DNA of 52,071 nucleotides from Prevotellaceae bacterium (GCA_031266015.1 JAISBU010000028.1:1-52071); one strand, 5' to 3'; numbered from the stretch's first letter, positions 8,613 to 16,389 are shown. The notes: generated from the sequence alone by a model not told the origin. Numbers and translations are program-made.

Positions 8613-9788
8613 TTACCTTTTCAACTCCAAAGCGCCGAATAGGAAAGTCGCTACGGATTTCGGGTCATTATCACGCACAGGCTCGCTTACGTAGTACTCA
8701 TAGCTGCCGTCCCTGTAGTTTTTCTCACCACCCAAACCGGCTACAGCGCAGCCGTCGGTTATGCTTATAGTACCGTTCGCTTCAGTCTTTATAAATTGAT
8801 CAACAATATTGTCAAACAGCTTATTAGCCTTAGAATGGTAGCTCGTATCCAGCCAGCCGTTGTTTGCACCCTTTGCCCATGTGTACATGAACATGCAGGT
8901 GCCCGATGACTCCAAATAGTTTTTGTCACGCCCCACTTGGTCGGTAACCTGATACCATACGCCCGTTTTCGGATCACGGTATTTTTCTACTGCGGCAGAA
9001 AGGTTTTGCAGGATTATTAAAATCTCCGGACGACGGGGATGCTCCTCCGGAAGGTACTCCAGCACATCAACCAGCGCCATCATGTACCAGCCAACGCTGC
9101 GGCTCCAAAAGTTCGGAGAAGTTCCCGTATGCTTATTGGCCCAACGCTGCTCCATGCTCTCGTCCCAACCGTGATAGTGCAGGCCTGTACGAGCGTTATA
9201 GGTGTGGCGTGCAATAAGAATAAGCTGGTGAGCAACCTCGTCAAATAGTGCAGGCTCGTTAAACTCCTTAGCGTATAAGGCCAGGAAAGGGCTTGCCATG
9301 TATAGACCGTCAAGCCACATTTGGTGCGGATAAATTTGCTTGTGCCAGAAACCGCCTTCAGATGTGCGAGGCTGTCTGCGCATTTGCTCACGAAGAGTTT
9401 CGATAGCTTTTTTGTACTTATCCTCGCCCGTCTCCTTGTAAAGCGCTACCAGTGTTTTTCCTCCGGCTACATAATCAATATTGAACTTGTCCATTTCGTA
9501 AGTACGAATGGTTCCGTCGGCAAGAATCAGAGTGTCGCCGAAGCCCTTTACGTAATTCAAATATTGCTTGCTCCCGGTTGCCTTATAGGTCAAGTAAATG
9601 GCATATGCCTCCATACCCGGACAGTAGTTCCAGCGTGGTTTTTTATTAAAATCCATCTGCCAGGCCTCGGGGTATCTTTTCATCTCCGAATTAGCCATTT
9701 TCTCCGCCCAGCTTGCGGGCTTACTGCTGCAACCGAAAAACAAGGTCGCCATGGCAATTGATATAAATCCTTTCCTTGATAGTATCAT
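8613..9788 (-). CDS. Glycoside hydrolase family 105, unsaturated rhamnogalacturonyl hydrolase-like lipoprotein
   Basis: GH105 enzymes remove the unsaturated uronic acid left at oligosaccharide ends by pectate or rhamnogalacturonan lyases. The start at 9788 gives MILSRKGF... and a lipobox LFFGC at Cys20, predicting a lipid-anchored protein; longer in-frame starts would spoil this signal. The (alpha/alpha)6-barrel features are clear: WAEKMANSEMKRYP, RWNYCPGMEAYA, MWLDGLYMASPF with the likely catalytic Asp near 159, and WSRSVGWYMMALVDVLE. It leads a two-gene pectin operon with the GH28 gene. A 34-bp palindrome lies about 75 bp upstream of its start. No SusC/SusD pair or lyase is near. Confidence 0.92.
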   Translation of the reverse strand: MILSRKGFISIAMATLFFGCSSKPASWAEKMANSEMKRYPEAWQMDFNKKPRWNYCPGMEAYAIYLTYKATGSKQYLNYVKGFGDTLILADGTIRTYEMDKFNIDYVAGGKTLVALYKETGEDKYKKAIETLREQMRRQPRTSEGGFWHKQIYPHQMWLDGLYMASPFLALYAKEFNEPALFDEVAHQLILIARHTYNARTGLHYHGWDESMEQRWANKHTGTSPNFWSRSVGWYMMALVDVLEYLPEEHPRRPEILIILQNLSAAVEKYRDPKTGVWYQVTDQVGRDKNYLESSGTCMFMYTWAKGANNGWLDTSYHSKANKLFDNIVDQFIKTEANGTISITDGCAVAGLGGEKNYRDGSYEYYVSEPVRDNDPKSVATFLFGALELKR

Positions 9789-9833
9789 TTTGATATAGTT
9801 GATGTTGCGTATATATTTTGACAGAAAACCTTT

Positions 9834-9864
9834 GCAAGATAAATAAAAAAAATAAGCAGCACAA
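9834..9864 (-). promoter_or_regulatory. Candidate promoter of the pectin operon
   Basis: On the minus strand TTG (9862-9864) is followed after 20 nt by TATCTTGC (9834-9841), a one-mismatch form of TAnnTTTG. The TTG is the end of the 34-bp palindrome, so a protein bound there would cover the -33 element. The call rests on spacing and position only. Confidence 0.35.
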
Positions 9865-9895
9865 GAAAAATCGTGTGCGCACACGATTTTTCTTG
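9862..9895. promoter_or_regulatory. 34-bp perfect palindrome, candidate operator (or terminator)
   Basis: Two 17-bp arms meet with no spacer at 9878/9879. The centre is GTGTGCGCACAC, flanked by an AT-rich tract AGAAAAATC and its complement. It lies between the exbD terminator and the GH105 start. Symmetry without a loop favours a dimeric repressor site. A hairpin with a 4-nt loop and the adjacent T5 tract would also fit a terminator. Confidence 0.5.
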
Positions 9896-9911
9896 GATAT
9901 GAATAAAAACA

Positions 9912-9941
9912 AAAGCGGCAGGTTTGATAACCTGCCGCTTT
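9912..9941 (-). terminator. Rho-independent terminator of the exbB-exbD operon
   Basis: A perfect 13-bp stem (AAAGCGGCAGGTT and AACCTGCCGCTTT) with a 4-nt loop sits 22 bp after the exbD stop. On the minus strand it is followed by TGTTTTTATTC, a T-rich tail as expected for intrinsic termination. Confidence 0.9.
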
Positions 9942-9963
9942 CAACTATGTATGGCACAGAAGA

Positions 9964-10446
9964 TTAATTTAACTTATCTCCTGCCGCCGCCTTATGGGTA
10001 GAATATATGATCTTTAGTGCGTTAGCCTTACGCAGCTCCTGCTTCACGTCGGAAACGATACCCATACGGGTATCCTTATCAATTTTTAGTGAAGTAGTCA
10101 TATAAGCTCTATCAGCTTCGTTGCGAGCCTCACGCTCCGCAGCAATAAAGTCACGAATATCGTTCAAAGACTTGTAGCTGTCGTTGAGCTGTATACGGCT
10201 TTCTGTACCGTACTTGGTCTGCATACTTTTGATAGGTGAGCCAATATAAATGTAGCTAACCAATGATTTACGTTCAATTTTAGACCACTCGGTTGCTGCG
10301 GGTGGAATTACGGTAACCTTTACCTCGCCCTTACGCATGGTTGTACTAACCATGAAGAAGAATAGGAGCATGAACACCACGTCAGGAAGTGATGCGGTAG
10401 AAATTGCCGGAAGACCCTTCTTTTCCTTATTTGCAAATTTTGCCAT
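9964..10446 (-). CDS. exbD: ExbD/TolR family protein (second copy)
   Basis: ExbD works with ExbB as the inner-membrane proton channel that powers TonB. This 160-aa protein has one N-terminal transmembrane helix (PDVVFMLLFFFMVSTTM) with the essential Asp at residue 22, then a periplasmic domain. The gene starts 2 bp after the first exbD and is the last of the four-gene operon, ending at a strong terminator. Bacteroidales commonly carry two unequal ExbD proteins in this order. No tonB is in the window. Confidence 0.92.
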   Translation of the reverse strand: MAKFANKEKKGLPAISTASLPDVVFMLLFFFMVSTTMRKGEVKVTVIPPAATEWSKIERKSLVSYIYIGSPIKSMQTKYGTESRIQLNDSYKSLNDIRDFIAAEREARNEADRAYMTTSLKIDKDTRMGIVSDVKQELRKANALKIIYSTHKAAAGDKLN

Positions 10447-10448
10447 GC

Positions 10449-11027
10449 TTACTTTCCTCCTATGTTTTTAGGCTCAGCCTCAGAAATACGTTGTGGATAA
10501 ACGTCCTTTATGATATTTTGTTGATCTTCAAGCAGTAGCAGGTATTTTTTACCATACTGTTGCATTGACAGCTCATCACGCAGCTCATTAAAGGCGGCTA
10601 TCAGCTCATTTTGTACCTTAATGTACATTTGGTAGCTGGTAGCACGGTCGTTTTGTAGAGACACAACTCCTTCCGATACCATATAATTGCCCAATCCGTC
10701 AAACTGTTTCATCTTTTTTGCGGAGAGATGAGGATTGTTGTTAGGATTGACAATGAACTCCTTGGTCTTAGCACGCAGCTGAGAAATATCCGTAGGCTCT
10801 CCGTTTACCAACAATCTGTCGCTAGAATTCACCAGTACAGGCAGCACGTTACGCTTGTTAACCTGTTGAACTTCTTGCTTTTGCTTAGATTGAGGCATTG
10901 GAGGCAGCTTACGCACAAGACCGTTGTCCGTGTCCATGGTAGTGGTTACCAGAAAGAATACCAACAGCAGGAACGCAATGTCTGCTGTGGAACTCGCGTT
11001 GATTTCTGGTACTTTCTTTGATGCCAT
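10449..11027 (-). CDS. exbD: ExbD/TolR family protein (first copy)
   Basis: A 192-aa ExbD with a transmembrane helix TADIAFLLLVFFLVTTTM near residues 14-31 and the proton-carrying Asp at 16. The periplasmic part is longer than in the neighbouring copy and includes a charged helical stretch (YQMYIKVQNELIAAFNELRDEL). It probably forms a dimer, perhaps a heterodimer with the other ExbD, inside an ExbB pentamer; the heterodimer is inference from gene order. It lies downstream of a 4-TM gene in the exbB operon. Confidence 0.92.
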   Translation of the reverse strand: MASKKVPEINASSTADIAFLLLVFFLVTTTMDTDNGLVRKLPPMPQSKQKQEVQQVNKRNVLPVLVNSSDRLLVNGEPTDISQLRAKTKEFIVNPNNNPHLSAKKMKQFDGLGNYMVSEGVVSLQNDRATSYQMYIKVQNELIAAFNELRDELSMQQYGKKYLLLLEDQQNIIKDVYPQRISEAEPKNIGGK

Positions 11028-11070
11028 AATAATTTATACTATTGTGCCGAAAAAGATCAGCTATTACCTA

Positions 11071-11505
11071 CTACTTGAGAGAATTACGTATACCACCGAG
11101 TATTAAAGCGACAATTGCTATTCCAAACAAAATATAGGCTGCAATAATACCGGTTTCTGTCCAACGGAGGGTAGCGCCACTGGTTGAGTGTGTCAACTCG
11201 TTGTTAAGCCCAACGGCTGTGTCGGTAGATAATATGTAGCATGCGCCTACTAAAATGGCAGTAACAATAGCTCCCATTAGTACGAACTTAATCTTTTTTG
11301 GGTGCTCAACCATATTCAGGATGAAGAAGCCTATCAGTAGCAGGACGGCTATAGACATCAGAATATAGGCAGTAGTGAATAGCATTGCTCCATCCTTACC
11401 TTTTGGCGTATTATCCGGCAGGATAAAGAACAGTAACGATACTACCACGCAAATTCCTAATACTACGTAGTTGAATATTTTTAAATATTTTGAAACCTTA
11501 TCCAT
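11071..11505 (-). CDS. Four-TM membrane protein within the exbB-exbD operon
   Basis: This 144-aa protein has four hydrophobic segments: YVVLGICVVVSLLFFILP, YILMSIAVLLLIGFFIL, FVLMGAIVTAILVGACYIL and IIAAYILFGIAIVALILGG. There is a loop with WTETG between the last two. I know no function for it. It lies 6 bp after exbB and 43 bp before exbD, on the same strand. Proteins like this often occur at this place in Bacteroidales TonB-motor operons. A role as an accessory part of the motor is inference from position. Confidence 0.75.
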   Translation of the reverse strand: MDKVSKYLKIFNYVVLGICVVVSLLFFILPDNTPKGKDGAMLFTTAYILMSIAVLLLIGFFILNMVEHPKKIKFVLMGAIVTAILVGACYILSTDTAVGLNNELTHSTSGATLRWTETGIIAAYILFGIAIVALILGGIRNSLK

Positions 11506-11511
11506 TACTGG

Positions 11512-12399
11512 TTATTTTTTTAGGTTGTACTTGATAAGCATATCTATCAAAGAGATAGAGCTATCTTCCATTTGGTTGGTCAAAGAGTTAACTTTAGCCA
11601 AAATGTAGTTGTAGAAAATCTGAAGGATAATAGCTACGATAAGACCACCGATAGTGGTAATAAGAGCCACCTTGATACCTCCTGCTACTACGGTTGGAGA
11701 AATATCACCGGCAGCCTCAATAGCGTCGAAGGCTTGCACCATTCCGATTACAGTACCCAAGAATCCCAACATGGGAGCAATAGCGATAAATAGGCCGATC
11801 CAGCTAAGACCACCTTCCAGGCGAGCTGTTTGTACGCCGCCATAAGAAATAACGGACTTTTCAGCCATGTCAACGCCTTCGTGAGCGCGATCCAAACCTT
11901 GGTAGAAAATGCTGGCAACAGGGCCGCGCGTGTTACGGCAAACTTCCTTAGCAGCATCAATACCACCGGTATTAAGGGCTTCTTCAAGCTTGGCGAGTAG
12001 CTTATCAGTATTGGTAGTTGCAAGATTGAGGTAAATAACGCGCTCAATAGCAACGGCCAACCCTATAATAAGACAGATAAGAATCGAGGCCATGAATTCC
12101 GGACCACCCTCAATAAACTTTGTTTTAAGTTGCTGGTGGATAGGAACTTCTTCAACTTTAGTCTCTACCTGAGCAGCGCCGGCAATGGCAGCAACGGCAG
12201 AGTCTGCTTTTGGAGTTTCTGGAGTAGCCTCAGCAGTGGGGGCTTCAGCTTTAGCAGCAGGGGCTGTAGCCTTAGCCTTGGCAGCAGGAGCTGTAGTGGC
12301 CGCCTTCTTGGGCGCCTGCTTTTTTTGTTGTGCAAAAGCGTCGGAGGCACCAACTGTTAGCACGCCAAGCAACGCAACAAATGCAAATAACTTTTTCAT
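11512..12399 (-). CDS. exbB: ExbB/TolQ/MotA family proton channel protein
   Basis: ExbB forms the pentameric proton channel of the TonB system in the inner membrane. This 295-aa form has a cleavable-looking signal (ending DAFAQ), a long Ala/Pro/Lys/Glu-rich segment (about residues 25-85) expected in the periplasm, and then the classic three-helix core. The core has helix 1 near FMASILICLIIGLAVAIERVIY, followed by LEGGLSWIGLFIAIAPMLGFLGTVIGMVQAF and VALITTIGGLIVAIILQIFYNYI. It leads the operon with the 4-TM protein and two exbD genes. The extra N-terminal extension is usual for Bacteroidales ExbB. Confidence 0.94.
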   Translation of the reverse strand: MKKLFAFVALLGVLTVGASDAFAQQKKQAPKKAATTAPAAKAKATAPAAKAEAPTAEATPETPKADSAVAAIAGAAQVETKVEEVPIHQQLKTKFIEGGPEFMASILICLIIGLAVAIERVIYLNLATTNTDKLLAKLEEALNTGGIDAAKEVCRNTRGPVASIFYQGLDRAHEGVDMAEKSVISYGGVQTARLEGGLSWIGLFIAIAPMLGFLGTVIGMVQAFDAIEAAGDISPTVVAGGIKVALITTIGGLIVAIILQIFYNYILAKVNSLTNQMEDSSISLIDMLIKYNLKK

Positions 12400-12802
12400 A
12401 GCGAAACGGTTTGTTGTTTTTAAGGTTTATATAAAATTATTTGTAAGACAAAGTCCATACGGATAGCTAAGGTAACAGTTTTTTTGTGAATGCATAGGTT
12501 TTGGTGTATTTATTTTTAAGGGTATGTGTGCACAAGGTTATGGTTGCAGTAGTTAATGTCCTTATTATGAGAGATTTAGTTAAATAATATTTTTTACGTA
12601 TGGCTTTGCCGGGCGCTTCTATAAAGGCTGCCATGGCGTTGAGAGGCGAACCTGCTCTACTCTCCTCCTTGAGAGGGATTCCAGATGAGCAATTTTATGC
12701 TAGATAACATAATAATAGTACTTGGACAGCCTTTCGTTTACATTTTTAAGCTATTTTTGTAACCAAACTTGCAGCACATTTTAATTATTCAGGGTTAAAA
12801 GT
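12400..12802. other. Intergenic region between divergent exbB and barrel gene
   Basis: About 400 bp with no credible ORF. The left part must hold the exbB promoter, although I find no clean TAnnTTTG match there. A middle stretch (12600-12700) is richer in GC, with partial inverted words such as GGCGCTTCTATAAAGGCTGCC and GAGAGG repeats. The right end contains TATTTTTG (12752-12759), a full -7 match for the rightward gene. Confidence 0.5.
12752..12759 (+). promoter_or_regulatory. Candidate -7 promoter element for the 12803 gene
   Basis: TATTTTTG fully matches TAnnTTTG and lies 43 bp before the ATG. A TTTC at 12732 is the only weak -33 candidate, at a somewhat short spacing. Confidence 0.4.
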
Positions 12803-13900
12803 ATGAGAATACTATCTTTAGCGTACCTACTTTTCATGTTGACCACTACCATGGCCAGCGCTCAGGCGGAGTGGAACGTAGACTACAACGCGTTTTTAGA
12901 TAACAGAGAGTATAAGAATAAAGAAAACGGAGTATATCCGGGTTCCCTGCTTGGAGGTTGGCTCACCCCATCAGTTGGATATCGATTTGAGGAGCGGCAT
13001 GCGCTATATGGGGGAGCTGCGTTGCTGCAAGAATTTGGGTCAGATCAATTTGCAGATCAGTACAGGTACGTTGCCTACTACCAATTTCTGGGCAAATATT
13101 TTGACTTGAAAGTTGGAGCCTTTTCCTTTACAGATGTGCTAGGCGACTATCCGGGCATTTTGGTGTCCGATTCTATTTTTGAGTATACGCCTGTAATGAC
13201 CGGAGTTACCTGGCAGCTCCATCGTCCCAAGCTGGTGGTAAATAGCTGGCTCGATTGGGTGGGGCGTCAGTCCGACGCTAAGCATGAGGAGTTTGTGGTG
13301 GGCTCCGATCTTAAGTGGAAGCCTTCATTCTGGTATGCGGGCTTTCAAACCTACCTGCGTCACTATGCGGCCACTGCGTTGGGAGATCCCGACGATCATG
13401 TTACAGATGCAGGCATGACTTACCTGTTTGCCGGAGTAGATCTTTCCAACAGATTTGTGCTGGATTCGCTTACCTTGCAGGTTGGCTACATTATTGAAGA
13501 GTCTAGAGTAAGAGGATACGTTACTCCTTGGATTAAACCTAGCGGCTTTCTTGTGCAGCTCCAAGCGGAGTGGCGAGGGCTGGGAGTAAAAAACACCTGT
13601 TACGCCGGAGATGGTCAGTACGCGCTTTCGGACGCTAATACCTATGGCTACGGGGGCTCATTCCTGTATTGGGGCGATCCGTACTATCGGTTTTCGTTAT
13701 ATAACCGAACAGATTTTATACTTCGAATCCTCCAGAGCGATCGCGTGCAGGCGTACTTTAGCTACAGCCTCCACTATGCAGATCATTTGCTATCCAGCCA
13801 GCAACAATTTATGCTGCGTGTGAACATAGGTAACATGAAGCCCGGAAGATTGAAGGCTCGCAGAGAGCAAAACCAGCTTTGGAAATCTATACTGAAGTAA
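12803..13900 (+). CDS. Uncharacterised outer-membrane beta-barrel protein
   Basis: A 365-aa protein with a signal peptide (ending ASAQ) and many amphipathic, aromatic-rich strands. Examples are YRYVAYYQFLGKYFDLKVGAF, SFWYAGFQTYLRHYA, LTLQVGYIIEESRVRGY and VQAYFSYSLHYADHLL, with a final strand QQQFMLRVNIGNM. This is the pattern of a medium-sized barrel or porin-like protein. I do not recognise the family. A flavin reductase gene follows after 11 bp, so the two may be cotranscribed, but no functional link is evident. Confidence 0.65.
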   Translation: MRILSLAYLLFMLTTTMASAQAEWNVDYNAFLDNREYKNKENGVYPGSLLGGWLTPSVGYRFEERHALYGGAALLQEFGSDQFADQYRYVAYYQFLGKYFDLKVGAFSFTDVLGDYPGILVSDSIFEYTPVMTGVTWQLHRPKLVVNSWLDWVGRQSDAKHEEFVVGSDLKWKPSFWYAGFQTYLRHYAATALGDPDDHVTDAGMTYLFAGVDLSNRFVLDSLTLQVGYIIEESRVRGYVTPWIKPSGFLVQLQAEWRGLGVKNTCYAGDGQYALSDANTYGYGGSFLYWGDPYYRFSLYNRTDFILRILQSDRVQAYFSYSLHYADHLLSSQQQFMLRVNIGNMKPGRLKARREQNQLWKSILK

Positions 13901-13911
13901 CTTGATACGGC

Positions 13912-14478
13912 ATGAAAACAATAGCTATCATATCCTCAAGCGTGCGGCGTGGCAGAATGAGCCATAGGGTTGCAGCATTTTTCAAAAACTTTTTGGAGGC
14001 AAACGCTCTCGCCAAGGTAGAAATGTTGGACTTGAAAGCGTATAACTTTCCGATTTTTGAGGAAAGATTGGCCAACCTGAAAGATGGTGCGCCTGTCGGC
14101 CTGGTTGAATTTTCCAAACGCTTCATTGCCGCTGACGGTATTTTGATGGTAGCGCCTGAGTACAACGGTAGCTATCCACCCAGCCTGCTCAACGTAGTAG
14201 ACGTCTTAGTGAAGGAGTGGTACCGGAAACCGGTGGCTATTGCGGCGGTTTCGTCCGGCTTCGGTTCCGGCAGCAGGGCTACGGTTCAGCTGCAAAGCTT
14301 GCTGTTTAAGCTGCAGGCGCTATGCGCCCCGGCTACGTTTAACGTAGGTTTTGTTGAGCAAAGCTATGATGAGAATGGCGTGCCGAAAGATAAGGAGCAA
14401 GCTGAAAAATTTGCGCACGCCTTTATTAAGGAGCTGCTGTTTGTAGTGGACGCTCAAGAGCTGGACGCTACTAAATAG
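13912..14478 (+). CDS. NADPH-dependent FMN reductase family protein
   Basis: A 188-aa flavodoxin-fold reductase. The N-terminal IAIISSSVRRGRMSHRVA is the FMN-phosphate loop, and APEYNGSYPPSLLNVVD is the family's diagnostic motif that stacks on the flavin. VAAVSSGFGSGSRA is the third conserved loop. Such enzymes reduce FMN, quinones or azo dyes using NAD(P)H in the cytoplasm; the physiological substrate cannot be inferred. It probably shares a transcript with the barrel gene 11 bp upstream. Confidence 0.88.
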   Translation: MKTIAIISSSVRRGRMSHRVAAFFKNFLEANALAKVEMLDLKAYNFPIFEERLANLKDGAPVGLVEFSKRFIAADGILMVAPEYNGSYPPSLLNVVDVLVKEWYRKPVAIAAVSSGFGSGSRATVQLQSLLFKLQALCAPATFNVGFVEQSYDENGVPKDKEQAEKFAHAFIKELLFVVDAQELDATK

Positions 14479-14792
14479 GCGTAGGCTTTAGCCTTGGCGT
14501 TGCTCTGAGTGTAAATTATTGATTTTCAAATAGTTAATAGCGAAACTAGGCAGACTCACGATTTTCGATTGGCGGCGGTCATACGTGAGCAAGACTTAAA
14601 AGAAACAATTCCGGAATAATATGGTTGAATGGTACTCCGAGACCTTTGGAGGAGCCCCCTGAAGCATGGAGCGCGTGGGCTTGTTCTGCTGAGCCTGTTT
14701 TAGGACACAGCTGAAACAGGTTTCGCCGCAGATTTTCACGGATAAAAGCGGTGCTTATCCGTGGACGAAGTCTGTTTTATCTGTGTTCCCTT
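14479..14792. other. Intergenic region with dispersed repeat
   Basis: No gene seen. The segment 14683-14790 contains TGCTGAGCCTGTTTT, then ACAG-TGAA-CAG, a TTCxCCGC tract and CACGGATAAAA, closely resembling 15733-15822. It is a copy of a dispersed intergenic element, ending close to the stop of the small duplicated ORF. Confidence 0.55.
14683..14790. repeat. Dispersed intergenic repeat, copy 1
   Basis: It shares TGCTGAGCCTGTTTT and the ordered words ACAG, TGAA, CAG, TTC-CCGC and a late ATCTGTGT with the stretch at 15733-15822. The copies have diverged by substitutions and small gaps. No ORF is associated with it. Confidence 0.5.
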
Positions 14793-15197
14793 TTACTGGC
14801 CGCGGCGATCGGTGAGGCCGTACGCGTTAAGCCTGCTGACGGTTTGGGCAAGCTCGTCTTCGGTATAACTTGCCTGAACGCAAAGAGCGGGGAAGCCGCC
14901 TGCCCTCAGGGCGTAGATGGAAAAGCCCTCGGCGCCCCAGCCCTGCTGGAATGCTACCGTTGCCTCGTACAAGGCGCGGGCTTCGGCCTTGCTGAGGCCA
15001 GGATTGTACTTGACTATGGCCTCGACCAGCTCGTCTTCAGTGTAGCGGCGTGGGTTGGGCTCCTGTGGGGTTCGGCTGCGGCGAGCGGTGAAGATTAACG
15101 CCCTGAGAACGCTGACAGGAAAGCCCTCGGCGCCCCAGCCTTGCTGGAATGCTGCCGTTGCCTTATGCAGGGCAAAAGTTGTTGTTGGTTTTTTCAT
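14793..15197 (-). CDS. Small hypothetical protein with two copies of an FQQGWGAEGF repeat
   Basis: A 134-aa ORF with no family I recognise. It contains two copies of a unit: ATAAFQQGWGAEGF then YTEDELVEAIVKYNPGL, and ATVAFQQGWGAEGF then YTEDELAQTVSRLNAYGL. The DNA of the units is also very similar, so the duplication is recent. There is no signal peptide or membrane segment. Its base composition is high in GC (a counted 60-bp line, 14881-14940, is 67% GC) and unlike its AT-rich surroundings, which suggests a foreign or unusual origin. The antisense strand is open too. Preserved reading frame across the repeats favours this strand, but coding status is uncertain. Confidence 0.45.
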   Translation of the reverse strand: MKKPTTTFALHKATAAFQQGWGAEGFPVSVLRALIFTARRSRTPQEPNPRRYTEDELVEAIVKYNPGLSKAEARALYEATVAFQQGWGAEGFSIYALRAGGFPALCVQASYTEDELAQTVSRLNAYGLTDRRGQ

Positions 15198-15383
15198 AAT
15201 GCGAATTATTTACCATTTTACTATTTACCAAGTTACTGACTTGCGGCTGTTGGCTTGCGACTGTTTTGTGTTCATACCGCTAATAAAAAGTTAGCTGCTC
15301 GTGCCGTCCCAACTCCTGGGCAATATGTATGAGGTGAAGGTGTAGAGCGTACTCCGGAAAAAGAAAAAGCGCGGAGTTGCAAA

Positions 15384-15522
15384 CTTATTCTTACGAGAGG
15401 TACCACAAAGAACCCACAAAAAAAAATAAGTACAACTTCGCGCCATGCTTTAGCATGGACGTGAACTTGCTCTTTATTCTTTTTTTTGTTGAAAATTTGT
15501 GGTTTTCTCGTAAAAGAATAAA
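15384..15522. repeat. Nested inverted repeat, possible structured RNA or MITE relic
   Basis: Outer arms of about 26 bp (15384-15409 with TTATTCTTACGAGAGG...ACCACAAA and 15497-15522 with its imperfect complement) enclose about 87 bp. Inside is a perfect hairpin CCATGCT-TT-AGCATGG at 15443-15458, and AAAGC-TAAC-GCTTT follows just outside the right arm. No transposase is near. Confidence 0.45.
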
Positions 15523-15672
15523 AGCTAACGCTTTAGAAAAAGTATGTCTACAAAAAATGTTTTTGTTGAATCGTTTAAAGTATGCTTAATTATTGTTATG
15601 CTCTCAGCTGCTGAAGCGTTCTTTCCGTTGCCGATTCAACCAATCAACGGTTCAACAATTCAGCATGTGCTG

Positions 15673-15680
15673 CAAATATA
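15673..15680 (-). promoter_or_regulatory. Candidate orphan -7 promoter element
   Basis: The minus strand reads TATATTTG, a full match to TAnnTTTG, within the copy of the window's first 60 bp. The next minus-strand ORF begins about 475 bp away at 15197, so it would drive a long structured leader, a small RNA, or nothing. Confidence 0.3.
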
Positions 15681-15732
15681 GCCATTTTTATTTTGCCCCA
15701 AAAAAGTATTTATCAGCTGCCAGTGCGTATTG

Positions 15733-15822
15733 TCCTGCTGAGCCTGTTTTTATGATACAGATGAAGCAGACTTCACCGCCGATAAGCACAGATTTATCAG
15801 GACTTCATCTGTGTCCTCGCGC
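15733..15822. repeat. Dispersed intergenic repeat, copy 2
   Basis: This copy shares TGCTGAGCCTGTTTTTATGA and the following ordered words with 14683-14790, including CAGACTTCACCGCCGAT and CATCTGTGTCC. REP-like TTCGACAAGCTCGGCATGA follows at 15847. Confidence 0.5.
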
Positions 15823-16389
15823 CGCGCCCTTTCCCATCCTGCACTCTTCGACAAGCTCGGCATGACAGCCCACGATGCATTGAGATGCACCCCGTGCGTT
15901 GAAGGTGCGTGAGCCTGACAAAAATCCGGTTCGGTATATTTTTGTCTTAACTCCTAATTTAGCTTGTGTCAAGATAAAGTAACGAATAATGCATAAATGA
16001 TAATTGGGATGACGTGTGAGTGCGTTGTTGTCATGAGCGAAGCATGATAACGACGGTAAGCTGTACCATTAAAAGCGCTCCGTAACAACCTGTTCGCATG
16101 GGCTTTGCAGAGCCTCCGGTGCGGGTTGGTTTTGGGGTGCTTTTTTTGATAAAAAACATGCTAAATTGGCACACTTTTACAGGACTCAGCTAGCTTTAGC
16201 TGCAACGGCGGCGACAGTTTTAACACTATAAAATAATATAATACTTTAATAGTCAAATAGTTATATTTTTTAAGCCGCCAGCGAAACAATTCCATATTTT
16301 TTGCGTATAAGTATAAGTTACTTCTGCGTGCTAAAATGTAGCCGTGTGCGCTCACATAATTTTGCAGAAAATATACTTGCCAACATAAA

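Larger units (their letters stand above)
15198..16389. other. 1.2-kb gene-free region with repeats and structured DNA
   Basis: Short ORFs here (up to 90 codons) have no protein-like composition. From left to right it holds AT-rich words (ATTTACCATTTTAC, 15208-15230), a nested inverted repeat (15384-15522), a near copy of the window's first 60 bp including a minus-strand -7 element (15628-15690), a second copy of the 14.7-kb repeat (15733-15822), and REP-like words (15842-15866 and 16029-16050). The queA promoter must lie near its right end. Confidence 0.6.

Noticed and set aside
9862..9895. Palindrome as the main terminator of the exbD operon
   Set aside because: A better terminator with loop and T-tail already lies at 9912-9941, directly after the exbD stop.
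14751..15098. 115-codon plus-strand frame opposite the duplicated repeat ORF
   Set aside because: It looks like a weak membrane protein start, but the two-unit repeat is coherent only on the minus strand. It cannot be excluded entirely.
15377..15589. 70-codon plus-strand ORF in the gene-free region
   Set aside because: It overlaps the nested inverted repeat and its composition is that of random AT-rich DNA.
15198..16389. CRISPR array or tRNA genes in the gene-free region
   Set aside because: Repeats here are few, unequal and irregularly spaced, and no tRNA-like T-loop word or cloverleaf was found.
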